This document shows, piece by piece, positions 6,946 through 14,438 of a DNA stretch of 27,147 nt. The position numbers and the translations under genes are program-made. The notes beneath the pieces are model-generated. The model ran no database searches, was not told where the DNA came from, and was given only the letters and a program-made list of their open reading frames with translations. This stretch comes from a virus: IMG/VR virus record IMGVR_UViG_3300009183_000315, positions 1 through 27,147 of that record, one strand, 5' to 3'. Numbering within the stretch: position 1 is the stretch's first letter; each line of letters starts with the position of its first letter.

Positions 6946-8142
6946 TTATGTCCAACTTACGTTTCCAGTACCCTCTGTTATTGTGGCTCTTTTGTATCCA
7001 CCGCTTGCTCCACTTTCAGTTCCTGTAACTCCTGCGCCAAATGTAATTGTGCGTGAATCTGGGTATCTTAAAATTACGACACCTGACCCACCGCTAGCAC
7101 CATTTCCAGCAGCATTATCTGTAGCATTGTTACCACCACCGCCGCCAGAGCCTGTGTTTGCATTACCCGCAACCGCTGGTTGGGTATTACTGCCACCAAG
7201 TGAACCTGCACCACCACCGCCAGTACCACCATTTGCAGCGCCAACTCTATAACCACCGCCGCCGCCGCCAGCACGAGTAACAGAACTGCCAGTAATGCTT
7301 GAAGCAAGACCTGCGCCGCCTGTTCCTGGGTTACCAGCACCGCCAGTACCTCCAGCGCCACCAGCGCCGCCTCCGCCTGCGCCAGTTGAATCGCCAACAT
7401 TAGCACCACCATTGTTTCCTTGTACTGGGCTACTAGTTCTAGAACCACCACTACCTAAATCATTTGCACCACCACCACCAGAACCACCAGTACCACCAGT
7501 TTTATTAGAACTGCGACTACCACCGCCTCCGCCACCTGTTGATGTAATAGTTGAGAATACAGAATTAACACCACTACTACCTAACGCATTGCTGGTTGCA
7601 CCAGCACCACCACCACCAACAGTAACTGTGTAATTTGTTGCTGTATCAAGATTTAATGCTGAAGCACCACCGCCTCCACCACCTTGCGTTCCAGCGCTTG
7701 TTCTAAATCCACCTGCACCACCACCACCTCCTGCATTAAATCCGCCGCCACCGCCGCCTGCAATAACTAAATAATCAACATCAAAATAAACTATTGGTGG
7801 CGCAGTAGTAATTTGATTACTTGCTTCTGAGTTAGGAGAATTACCATTAGCATTATTTGCCTTTACTGTAAATGTATAATTTGTTGATGCTGTTAATCCT
7901 GACACTGTAATTGGTGAAGTAGAACTAGAACCAGTAATAGAACCAGGAGTAGATGTTGCTGTAAAGGTAACACCATTAGCACCTAAGACTGCAGCGGTAT
8001 AGGCAACGGTAGCAGAAACATCGTTAACTGCAGTAGCAGCACCAATAGTCGGGGTATTTGGAATAGCGGCACTAGTTGCACCTCTACCTAATTTATAAGT
8101 ATTCTTTATACTTGAGTCGTCTGAGAATCTTTTAACTGACAT
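6946..8142 (-). CDS. fn3 domain plus glycine-rich adhesin, 398 aa
   Basis: Residues about 28-115 are an fn3-like domain (PNTPTIGAATA...ITVSGLTASTNYTFTVKANNANG). The rest starts with VDYLVIAGGGGGG and is a long Gly-rich domain of GGGGxGG blocks separated by short Ser/Thr/Asn loops, closing with GGSGVVILRYPD and a short beta tail. The Gly-rich head resembles polyglycine-sandwich adhesins, in which loops between Gly blocks contact the receptor. First of three consecutive paralogues; ATG overlaps the upstream stop (TAATG). A receptor-binding role is likely but inferred. Confidence 0.8.
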   Translation of the reverse strand: MSVKRFSDDSSIKNTYKLGRGATSAAIPNTPTIGAATAVNDVSATVAYTAAVLGANGVTFTATSTPGSITGSSSTSPITVSGLTASTNYTFTVKANNANGNSPNSEASNQITTAPPIVYFDVDYLVIAGGGGGGFNAGGGGGAGGFRTSAGTQGGGGGGASALNLDTATNYTVTVGGGGAGATSNALGSSGVNSVFSTITSTGGGGGGSRSSNKTGGTGGSGGGGANDLGSGGSRTSSPVQGNNGGANVGDSTGAGGGGAGGAGGTGGAGNPGTGGAGLASSITGSSVTRAGGGGGGYRVGAANGGTGGGGAGSLGGSNTQPAVAGNANTGSGGGGGNNATDNAAGNGASGGSGVVILRYPDSRTITFGAGVTGTESGASGGYKRATITEGTGNVSWT

Positions 8143-9380
8143 TAGATAGTCACCGTTCCTGTTCCTGCTGTAAATACATAAATTTTGTAACCACCTGTTG
8201 TTGTTGTTGGCGTTGTTCCACCACCTGTTTTAACTAAACTTCCACTAATAGAAGTTAAATCAGCATAATTATCTGCATAACGCAATATAACAACACCTGA
8301 GCCGCCATTGCCTCCTGGTGTATTTGGGTAACCACCACCACCATTAGTATCACCACCAGCACCACCACCTCCGCCGCCTCGATTTACTACCGCATTGGTT
8401 GGGGTATCTGTTGAGCCTGAACTTGAACCAGCAGTTCCATTAGCGCCACCATCTTGTCCAAGTCCTGCAGTAAATACGTTATAGTATCCACCACCGCCGC
8501 CGCCGCCGCCAGCATAGGTAACAGCACTTCCTGAGTATGAATTACTTAAGCCAGATCCGCCTGTTCCACCAGCAGTTGTATCGCCATTTGTTCCAACATT
8601 TTCACCTGCGCTACCAGCACCGCCGCCGCCAGCACCTTGTTGAAATTGTCCTTCATTACCTGCATTTGCGTTTCCACCAGCATTACCTTGACCAGCAGGA
8701 GAAGCAGCACCACCACTTTCGCCAATAGTTCCTCCACCACCTGAACCACCAGATAAACCAGCACTTTGACTAGAATACGAACCACCACCACCACCACCAG
8801 TTGATGTAATGGTAGAGAAAACACTATTACCACCATTTGAACCTGGATGACTATTACCTGCGGCACCACCTGCACCGCCAGCACCAACTGTTACTGTGAA
8901 AGAGCCACTAATGGAAAAATTAGTAGAAGTTTTAAATCCTCCACCTCCGCCTCCGCCTCCACCTGCGGTTTGTCCTACTCCACCACCGCCACCGCCACCT
9001 GCAACAACAAGATAATCAACACTTGAAAGTATTGGTTGAGCATCAGTAGTAATTGAATTACTTGCAGCAGAGGCTGTTGATGTTCCATTAGAGTTTGTGG
9101 CAGTAACGGTAAAAGTATAATTTGTTGCTGGAGTTAATCCATTAATAGTAATTGGTGAAGAGCCAGTTCCTGTAATAGAACTTGGATTTGATGTAGCAGT
9201 AAAAGTTGTGCCAGTTGCACCTAAAACTGCAGCGGTATAAGTAACAGTTGCAGTTGTTATTCCTGTCTTAGTAGCAGTGCCAATAGTTGGAGCATTTGGA
9301 ATAGCGGCAGATGTATTACCTACTGCAATAGATTTACTAACAATTATTGATGATCCTGTTTTTATACTTTTATTTGCCAT
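8142..9380 (-). CDS. fn3 domain plus glycine-rich adhesin, 412 aa
   Basis: Same architecture as both neighbours: fn3-like residues about 28-112, then VDYLVVAGGGGGG and a Gly-rich head of about 240 residues ending GGSGVVILRYAD, followed by a short TTPTTTTGGYKIYVFTAGTG tail. The fn3-coding DNA shares a 62-bp identical block with the next paralogue (9100-9161 versus 10314-10375), indicating recent duplication or gene conversion. Loops between the Gly blocks differ from the paralogues, as expected if receptor contacts diversify. Confidence 0.8.
   Translation of the reverse strand: MANKSIKTGSSIIVSKSIAVGNTSAAIPNAPTIGTATKTGITTATVTYTAAVLGATGTTFTATSNPSSITGTGSSPITINGLTPATNYTFTVTATNSNGTSTASAASNSITTDAQPILSSVDYLVVAGGGGGGGVGQTAGGGGGGGGGFKTSTNFSISGSFTVTVGAGGAGGAAGNSHPGSNGGNSVFSTITSTGGGGGGSYSSQSAGLSGGSGGGGTIGESGGAASPAGQGNAGGNANAGNEGQFQQGAGGGGAGSAGENVGTNGDTTAGGTGGSGLSNSYSGSAVTYAGGGGGGGGYYNVFTAGLGQDGGANGTAGSSSGSTDTPTNAVVNRGGGGGGAGGDTNGGGGYPNTPGGNGGSGVVILRYADNYADLTSISGSLVKTGGGTTPTTTTGGYKIYVFTAGTGTVTI
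9100..9161 (-). repeat. 62-bp identical block in paralogous fn3 coding DNA (copy 1)
   Basis: Identical base for base to 10314-10375; both encode the centre of the fn3 domain (ITINGLTPATNYTFTVT). Identity stops abruptly on both sides, suggesting gene conversion or recent duplication. Confidence 0.85.
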
Positions 9381-10594
9381 TATGCAAAACTTACGTTTCC
9401 AGTACCCGCAGTAATTGTGGTTACTTTGTCTGTAGAAACTGTGTTTGTTGACATTGATAATCCTCCACCAGGATTTGAAATTGTATATGTATTTGGATAT
9501 CTAAGAATTACAACTCCTGATCCACCATTATAAGATGTAATATTGGTAGCACCTCCACCGCCAGCACCTTTATTTGATTCACCAGCAGTTCCAGCAAGAC
9601 CATCTCTTTGTTGACCTCTACCTCCACCTCCACTACCTCCAGCACCTCCTGTAGTAAAGTATCCAGCACCACCTCCGCCTCCGCCATAGGTTACTGACGA
9701 ACCAGTAATTGAATTAGAAGCCCCGCCTCCGCCTGCGCCACCAATTGAGTTATTATTTGAACCGCCTGTCCCTCCAGCACCTCCACCACCTGAACCATTG
9801 GGCTGGGGAGTTCCAATCATTACACCACCATTATAACCTTCTACTGGAGAGTATCCACCAGCATTACCAGTTCCACCTACACGACTAGCAATACCACCAT
9901 CTGCAACTCCTTGCTCTCCCTTAGATCCACCTCCAGAGCCACCAGTTGATCCAATTCTAAATGCAGCACCTCCACCATTACCAGATAAACTTTCTCCTCC
10001 GCCTCCTCCGCCACCCGTTGCAGAAATAGTAGAAAATGAAGAATTAGTTCCAGAATTTTGAGGATTTGGATATGCAGTTCCAACACCACCTCCGCCAATA
10101 GTTACAGAATAGTTAGTTGATAAAAGTAATGATAAAGATGTTCCTTCAAAATTTGTACGATATCCACCTGCTCCTCCACCTCCGCCGCCAGCGCCGCCAC
10201 CTTGTCCACCGCCGCCACCACCAGCAAGAACTAAGTAAGAAACTGATACTAGTGCATCTGTAGTAATTTCATTACTTGCAGAACTTGCTGCAGATGTTCC
10301 ATTTGAATTTGTAGCAGTAACGGTAAAAGTATAATTTGTTGCTGGAGTTAATCCATTAATAGTAATTGGTGAAGATCCAGTTCCTGTTAAAGATCCTGGA
10401 TTTGAAGTTGCTGTAAAGGAAGAAGCATTTGCTCCTAAAGTTGCAGCGGTATAAGTAACAGTAGCGCCTGTTCCACCAGTTTTTGTAGCGGTGCCAATTG
10501 TCGGGGTATCAGGTATGGCAGCACTAGACGCCCCCATACCCATTCTAAAACTATTAACTAGACTAGTTTTATCCGATAGTCTTTTGGTTGACAC
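9380..10594 (-). CDS. fn3 domain plus glycine-rich adhesin, 404 aa
   Basis: First gene of the tandem Gly-rich trio. The N-terminal 25 residues (MSTKRLSDKTSLVNSFRMG) are shared in outline with the other fn3 proteins and probably form the virion attachment segment. An fn3-like domain (about 28-112) is followed by SYLVLAGGGGGGQGGG and a Gly-rich head ending GGSGVVILRYPN. Only 19 nt separate it from the upstream 109-aa gene. Probable tail adhesin. Confidence 0.8.
   Translation of the reverse strand: MSTKRLSDKTSLVNSFRMGMGASSAAIPDTPTIGTATKTGGTGATVTYTAATLGANASSFTATSNPGSLTGTGSSPITINGLTPATNYTFTVTATNSNGTSAASSASNEITTDALVSVSYLVLAGGGGGGQGGGAGGGGGGAGGYRTNFEGTSLSLLLSTNYSVTIGGGGVGTAYPNPQNSGTNSSFSTISATGGGGGGGESLSGNGGGAAFRIGSTGGSGGGSKGEQGVADGGIASRVGGTGNAGGYSPVEGYNGGVMIGTPQPNGSGGGGAGGTGGSNNNSIGGAGGGGASNSITGSSVTYGGGGGGAGYFTTGGAGGSGGGGRGQQRDGLAGTAGESNKGAGGGGATNITSYNGGSGVVILRYPNTYTISNPGGGLSMSTNTVSTDKVTTITAGTGNVSFA
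10314..10375 (-). repeat. 62-bp identical block in paralogous fn3 coding DNA (copy 2)
   Basis: Partner of 9100-9161. Recombination between copies would fuse two adhesins in frame. Confidence 0.85.
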
Positions 10595-10613
10595 TTCGAC
10601 TACCCTCCTAAAA

Positions 10614-10943
10614 CTAGGCTATTTCGCTGCCGTATACGTTAAATGCTAGTGTTGAGGTTGAAGCGTAAATTGTAATAACATCTGTTGTTGCTAATGTTAA
10701 TCCAAGTGTTAGAGTAGTTGTATCGTTTGCACCTACAGTTACATCGTATGCAATGTAGTGCTTGTTAGCCTGACCTTCTCCAGCAGGACGAACAGAAATT
10801 CGATAAGTTGCAGCAGATCCAGCAAGGTTTGCTACAGTGATTGTCGATACTACCGTTGAGGTAGAGGACGGTACTGTATAAAGCGTAGTTGCTGTAGTTG
10901 CTGAAGGGTTGGACTGTGCCAAAACCTTGTAAGTAGTAGCCAT
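10614..10943 (-). CDS. Small beta-rich virion protein, 109 aa
   Basis: A Ser/Thr/Ala-rich all-beta protein with YKVLAQSNPSATTATTLYTVPSS, a central TYRISVRPAGE strand and a C-terminal LAFNVYGSEIA. The layout resembles small phage structural proteins found next to fibre genes. It has an AGGAGG site and its own extended -10, so it may be made in higher amounts than its neighbours. The exact role is not known. Confidence 0.7.
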   Translation of the reverse strand: MATTYKVLAQSNPSATTATTLYTVPSSTSTVVSTITVANLAGSAATYRISVRPAGEGQANKHYIAYDVTVGANDTTTLTLGLTLATTDVITIYASTSTLAFNVYGSEIA

Positions 10944-10974
10944 GGTATTGCCTCCTATAAATAGACTTAGACCT

Positions 10975-10983
10975 ATTATAGCA
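10975..10983 (-). promoter_or_regulatory. Extended -10 promoter ahead of the 109-aa gene and adhesins
   Basis: The minus strand reads TGCTATAAT; the predicted start near 10968 gives a leader with AGGAGG before ATG 10943. It would separate expression of the adhesin trio from the modification cassette upstream. Confidence 0.5.
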
Positions 10984-10992
10984 TTATTTTAT

Positions 10993-11745
10993 TTAATGTA
11001 CCCGCTTTTGGTGGTCTGGATATTTGTTACTATCGGTATGAATACCATTAAAATACCTTCTTCCAGACTGGTGTGGTTTAAGCCTGTCTACCCCACCTCT
11101 TTCTTTTGAAAGATTATTCATTTCTTCAATTTCATTAATATGTAATTGTTTATCAAATAAATTACTAACCAGTTCTACTTCAAAGTTATCTACAAAGTAT
11201 CTTGGAATAGGAATAAATGCTCCTATTGCATCACCCTTTTTTATTGTTATTTTTTGGTTTGGAATTGTGATTTTAAAGTTAAACGTAAAGTCTCTTCTTA
11301 TTTGGTCTGTTTCTATTACCCCAGTCATGGCAGAACATCCAGGTATAAAAAGGTTTGGTGGTTGTATAGTCATTATATTAATACCAATTGGAGTCTTTAA
11401 TGCAAATAGATTTTGTATTGTTACAATGCCTTTGCCAAAACCATTTTTAATTATTTGTTTTTCTTGATTATCATTATTTAAAAAATTAATCATAGCGTCT
11501 GAATCTGTACCGTCCCAAGACACCTCAAAGTCTCTAAGTGAATTAATTACAAATCCGTATTGATTTCCAATAGTAAGTGGTAAACAATAATAAAAATGAG
11601 AATTAAACCAATCTCTTTTGGTTTCACCCTTTAATGGTTTGATAACTTCTTTATACCAACCATCATTATCTAGTGAATGTGGAACTATAGCAATTTTATT
11701 TTCTGGAATTTCAAATCCAGAATTATTTAAATAATTACCAGACAT
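10993..11745 (-). CDS. DUF6065-like protein, 250 aa
   Basis: The protein carries the motif run I associate with DUF6065: DGWYKEVIKPLKGETKRDW, YGFVINSLRDFEVSWDG, GFGKGIVTIQNLFALKTPIGINI, IPGCSAMTGVIETDQIRRDFTFNF and ITIKKGDAIGAFIPIPR. The function of the family is unknown to me. Its ATG lies 11 nt inside the end of the oxygenase gene, so the two are translationally coupled. Given that coupling it may act on the same substrate as the oxygenase and glycosyltransferase; this is inference from position only. Confidence 0.65.
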   Translation of the reverse strand: MSGNYLNNSGFEIPENKIAIVPHSLDNDGWYKEVIKPLKGETKRDWFNSHFYYCLPLTIGNQYGFVINSLRDFEVSWDGTDSDAMINFLNNDNQEKQIIKNGFGKGIVTIQNLFALKTPIGINIMTIQPPNLFIPGCSAMTGVIETDQIRRDFTFNFKITIPNQKITIKKGDAIGAFIPIPRYFVDNFEVELVSNLFDKQLHINEIEEMNNLSKERGGVDRLKPHQSGRRYFNGIHTDSNKYPDHQKRVH

Positions 11746-12289
11746 AACTTAGATTTTTTTCAAATGTCCAAAATGAGGCAATAGTATATCTAATGTTATT
11801 TTTAATTTTAGTAACTCCATGCAAATGCTCTGGATCTCCTGGATGTATTGCTAATTTACCAGCCTCTGGAGTTATTTCAAAATTATAGTTTGGATAATAA
11901 GTATGTCCGCCCTCATAGTCATCATTAAGATATATAATAGATCCAAAAACCCTATGCTCAAAACCCTTTATGTCTGTATTTGTCATATCGTCTGCATGTG
12001 GAGTTTGTTCCATTTCTGGAAACCAACGAATTGCCTGCAAGGTATCAGAGTACACTGGTTTATCTATATTATATTCTTCTTTAATTTTTGCAGCACACCT
12101 TAAATTTGCATCTTTCATAATTTCTGCTGCAACTTTATCATAAGTTAATAACTTACTATAATTAATTACACGGTTGTCCCAAAATCCAGAACCTCCACTT
12201 TCCCATAAAGACGAATCTTTAATTTTATTTATTAAATATTCACAATCTTTTTTTAAAATAAAATTTTTAAACGTTTTTGCTTTATTCAT
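11735..12289 (-). CDS. Prolyl-4-hydroxylase-like 2OG-Fe(II) oxygenase
   Basis: A 184-aa double-stranded beta-helix oxygenase of the P4H type, expected to use 2-oxoglutarate, O2 and Fe(II) to hydroxylate a peptidyl side chain. The iron triad is visible: H98 and D100 in QTPHADD, and distal H157 in EHLHGV. R167 in RYTIASFW is placed to bind the 2OG carboxylate. The YLNDDYEGGHTYYP and AGKLAIHPGD strands are typical. I chose ATG 12289 (GGGGAGA site) over an ATG five codons upstream. It overlaps the GT60-like gene by 8 nt. Proline is the likeliest target because the partner resembles a hydroxyproline GlcNAc-transferase; aspartyl or lysyl substrates cannot be excluded. Confidence 0.8.
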   Translation of the reverse strand: MNKAKTFKNFILKKDCEYLINKIKDSSLWESGGSGFWDNRVINYSKLLTYDKVAAEIMKDANLRCAAKIKEEYNIDKPVYSDTLQAIRWFPEMEQTPHADDMTNTDIKGFEHRVFGSIIYLNDDYEGGHTYYPNYNFEITPEAGKLAIHPGDPEHLHGVTKIKNNIRYTIASFWTFEKNLSYVW

Positions 12290-13238
12290 TTCTCCCCTTA
12301 TCAATTAACTCTTTTCTCCAATTTCTCCAAGAATCAAATAATTCTCCTAAATTATAACCAACGTAGTTATAAAAACTTTCTATACTTCTTTCATAAAAAA
12401 TATCATTTTCTTTAATATCTTTACCTATTAGTATATCAATAATTCTGTCTGTTGTATAGTCTCTTAATAAAAAATATTTTTCTGGAAAATCTTGAACTAA
12501 TCTTGGTCTTTTTATTCTATCAGAATACAAATGATAAATTGGTACATTTTTTGGAATATAAACGTTATATCCAGCAGTAAAGGCTCTAACACCGTTTAAA
12601 ACTTCTTCTCCCCAAAATAAAACCCAGTCTGGTTGTGGAATTTTTTTAAAATAATCACTTAAAGAAAAAATAAAATGTCCAGTTAAATACCAATCAATAG
12701 CGTATTCCTTGTTTTCAAGTGTTTGTAAAACTATTCCCCTTGGAGATAGGTCGTAGGAATGCAAAATATTCTCTTTGGTTGTGTCAGTATGCACAGTAAA
12801 TGAAACTGGATAATCTTGTTGTTTTTTTTCTTCTGTGCCATCTTCTAAAATATCAAAAACTGGTAACGCACCGCTAAGTATTGCTTTATTATCACCTGTA
12901 GACTCTATAATATTAATTAATTTTGTATCCCATCCTTTATCAAATCTTGAATGAGAGTCTACTTGTAAGGTGTATTTATAAGTACTGTCAAGCCATTTTA
13001 AACAACGATTTCTACAAGCGGTAACGCTAAAAACTGTACCAGCCTGCTCAATTTCATATTTAACTTTATTGTTATATGTTTTTTTTAGGCTTAAATTTTT
13101 AATTTCATTTTTTAAAGCATGTATAAAACATCCAACTGTTATATTTTCTGGATTATCTGCTTCAAGAAAAAGTGAATCTATTGTACTTTGTAAATATGGA
13201 TCTCGATAAGATGCTATTGAAACATAAATCTTATTCAT
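12282..13238 (-). CDS. GT60 (Skp1-type) GlcNAc-transferase-like glycosyltransferase
   Basis: A 318-aa GT-A fold protein. Landmarks match the family of Skp1 hydroxyproline alpha-GlcNAc-transferases: N-terminal IYVSIASYRDPYLQSTIDSLF, then RNRCLKWL, LQVDSHSRFDKGWD (D94-S95-H96 in the place of a DXD metal site), LTGHFIFSLSDYF, WVLFWGEEVLNGVRAFTAGY (GEE at 210-212) and VPIYHLYSDRIKRPR (H236). It would transfer a sugar from a nucleotide donor to an acceptor such as a hydroxyproline or another hydroxyl. ATG 13238 is chosen because it forms a TAATG coupling with the Cys4 gene. Donor and acceptor specificity are inferred from the family. Confidence 0.8.
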   Translation of the reverse strand: MNKIYVSIASYRDPYLQSTIDSLFLEADNPENITVGCFIHALKNEIKNLSLKKTYNNKVKYEIEQAGTVFSVTACRNRCLKWLDSTYKYTLQVDSHSRFDKGWDTKLINIIESTGDNKAILSGALPVFDILEDGTEEKKQQDYPVSFTVHTDTTKENILHSYDLSPRGIVLQTLENKEYAIDWYLTGHFIFSLSDYFKKIPQPDWVLFWGEEVLNGVRAFTAGYNVYIPKNVPIYHLYSDRIKRPRLVQDFPEKYFLLRDYTTDRIIDILIGKDIKENDIFYERSIESFYNYVGYNLGELFDSWRNWRKELIDKGRNE

Positions 13239-13462
13239 TACCATTTTCCTATTGGGCATCTGGATGCTTCAATTTTTGTTTTTGCTGTCATAAAACATCT
13301 ACATTTTTTACATTGTTTTGTAATTTGTATTAATTCTGGGCAAGATATGCATATATCAAGTCTTGATTTTGCAACTTCATCACTAACACGGTTAGTTCTT
13401 GGATTTAAAAAATCCAGTGGAGTTGATCCATTTTTTTCTTTATACTCTGACCACTTACTCAT
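13238..13462 (-). CDS. Small Cys-rich (zinc-ribbon-like) protein, 74 aa
   Basis: The second half holds six cysteines: CISCPELIQ, QCKKCRCF and RCPIGKW. The CxxC plus CxxC spacing suggests a structural Zn site. The first half (MSKWSEYKEKNGSTPLDFLNP) is polar. It is coupled to the glycosyltransferase by a TAATG overlap and follows the 121-aa gene after 1 nt, so it belongs to the modification operon. Similar small proteins occur beside glycosyltransferases in other phages; the role is unknown. Confidence 0.7.
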   Translation of the reverse strand: MSKWSEYKEKNGSTPLDFLNPRTNRVSDEVAKSRLDICISCPELIQITKQCKKCRCFMTAKTKIEASRCPIGKW

Positions 13463-13463
13463 A

Positions 13464-13829
13464 TTATTCCCCTGTTTTAATAATAAATTTTACACCGTCA
13501 AAACTAGCCTTTAAATCTTCTACATATCCGCCATTTTCATATTTTGATAAATCTAATATTAATGGATTTGAAAGTAAAATTGAACCTACATACTCTGTGG
13601 TTTGCCATGTTTCTACTACTTGATCATCTATTAATATTTCTATTGTCATACCATTATGTTCTATATATTCAGATGAGACATCTCTAAATTCTGTAGCGTC
13701 TAATAATTTTTGTCCAAATGTAGCCCAGACTGGAGCAGTATACAAAACCTCTCTATCAATAACAAAGGCAACCCCTATGCCTGGAATTTCTGGGCTATAA
13801 ATATAATCAATTGAAGCATCTGTTACCAT
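13464..13829 (-). CDS. Hypothetical beta-rich protein heading the modification operon, 121 aa
   Basis: No family recognised. The sequence alternates short beta strands (VAFVIDREVLYTA, MTIEILIDDQVVETW, VKFIIKTGE) with polar loops, like a small virion or tail component. It has an AAGGAG site and a TATACT box about 20 nt upstream. It is followed after 1 nt by the Cys4 gene. It could be a structural protein or an acceptor of the modification enzymes downstream; nothing in the sequence decides this. Confidence 0.6.
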   Translation of the reverse strand: MVTDASIDYIYSPEIPGIGVAFVIDREVLYTAPVWATFGQKLLDATEFRDVSSEYIEHNGMTIEILIDDQVVETWQTTEYVGSILLSNPLILDLSKYENGGYVEDLKASFDGVKFIIKTGE

Positions 13830-13862
13830 ATATTTTTCTCCTTATTAAAAGTATATCTTATC

Positions 13863-14438
13863 TTATCCATAATTACAAGTTGTTGTATATCCACACTGTC
13901 CTCCACGAACACCACCACAACATCCGCTTGGATAGCATAGACCATTAATAACATCTTGTGTAGTACAAGATTTGTTTTGAACAGGTGGTGGCGTCGCAGG
14001 TGGTGGCGTCGCAGGTGGTGGCGTCGCAGGTGGTGGCGTCGCAGGTGGTGGCGTCGCAGGTGGCGGCGTTACAGGTGGTGGCGTTACGGGTGGTGGGGGA
14101 GGAGGAGGTGGGGGTGGTGGTGCTGCTCCTGCTGGAGAAACGTTATTGCTTGCTGATGAAAACTCAGAATCTAAAACAGTATTACTTAACTTTACTGTAA
14201 AACTATAAGATGTTCCATTTGATAATCCAGTAACTGTAATTGGTGATCCAGATCCAGTATTAGAAATTGAACTAGGAGATGAAACTACTGTATAAGTTAA
14301 AGAAGAATTTGGTTTACCTAAATATGTTGGTGCTGTAAATGTTACACTTGCTTGACCATCGCCAGCAGTTGCAGACCCAATTGTTGGTGTTCCTGGTTTA
14401 CGACCAGCAGAAGATGATACGGGTCCTAGTCTTGACAT
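13863..14438 (-). CDS. fn3 domain, (PPPAT)n stalk and Cys-rich tip protein, 191 aa
   Basis: A three-part fibre-like protein. Residues about 14-102 form an fn3-like domain (GTPTIGSATAGDGQASVTF...ITVTGLSNGTSYSF). Residues about 107-152 are a run of prolines followed by seven PPP(A/V)T units. The last 40 residues carry six cysteines (C158, C168, C173, C174, C182, C188) in a Gly-rich tip that may be disulphide-bonded. ATG 14438 is used because it gives the TAATG coupling. The stalk should form a polyproline II rod, an ideal substrate for a prolyl hydroxylase and a hydroxyproline glycosyltransferase such as those encoded just downstream; that link is inference. Confidence 0.75.
   Translation of the reverse strand: MSRLGPVSSSAGRKPGTPTIGSATAGDGQASVTFTAPTYLGKPNSSLTYTVVSSPSSISNTGSGSPITVTGLSNGTSYSFTVKLSNTVLDSEFSSASNNVSPAGAAPPPPPPPPPPPVTPPPVTPPPATPPPATPPPATPPPATPPPATPPPVQNKSCTTQDVINGLCYPSGCCGGVRGGQCGYTTTCNYG
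13984..14088 (-). repeat. 15-bp perfect tandem repeat encoding PPPAT
   Basis: Five identical 15-bp units (plus strand GGTGGTGGCGTCGCA, 13984-14058) and two variant units follow one another in frame. Near-perfect identity, including third positions, points to slippage-driven length variation of the proline stalk. Confidence 0.95.

Noticed and set aside
6887-7633. Plus-strand Pro-rich frames
   Set aside because: Antisense of Gly codons in the Gly-rich adhesin; no start signals.
4581-10594. Diversity-generating retroelement acting on the adhesin genes
   Set aside because: No reverse transcriptase, template repeat or adenine-biased variable repeat was seen; duplication and recombination explain the variation.
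13956-14200. Plus-strand frames rich in Trp/Arg or Val/Ala/Gln
   Set aside because: Shadows of the 15-bp PPPAT repeat in other frames.
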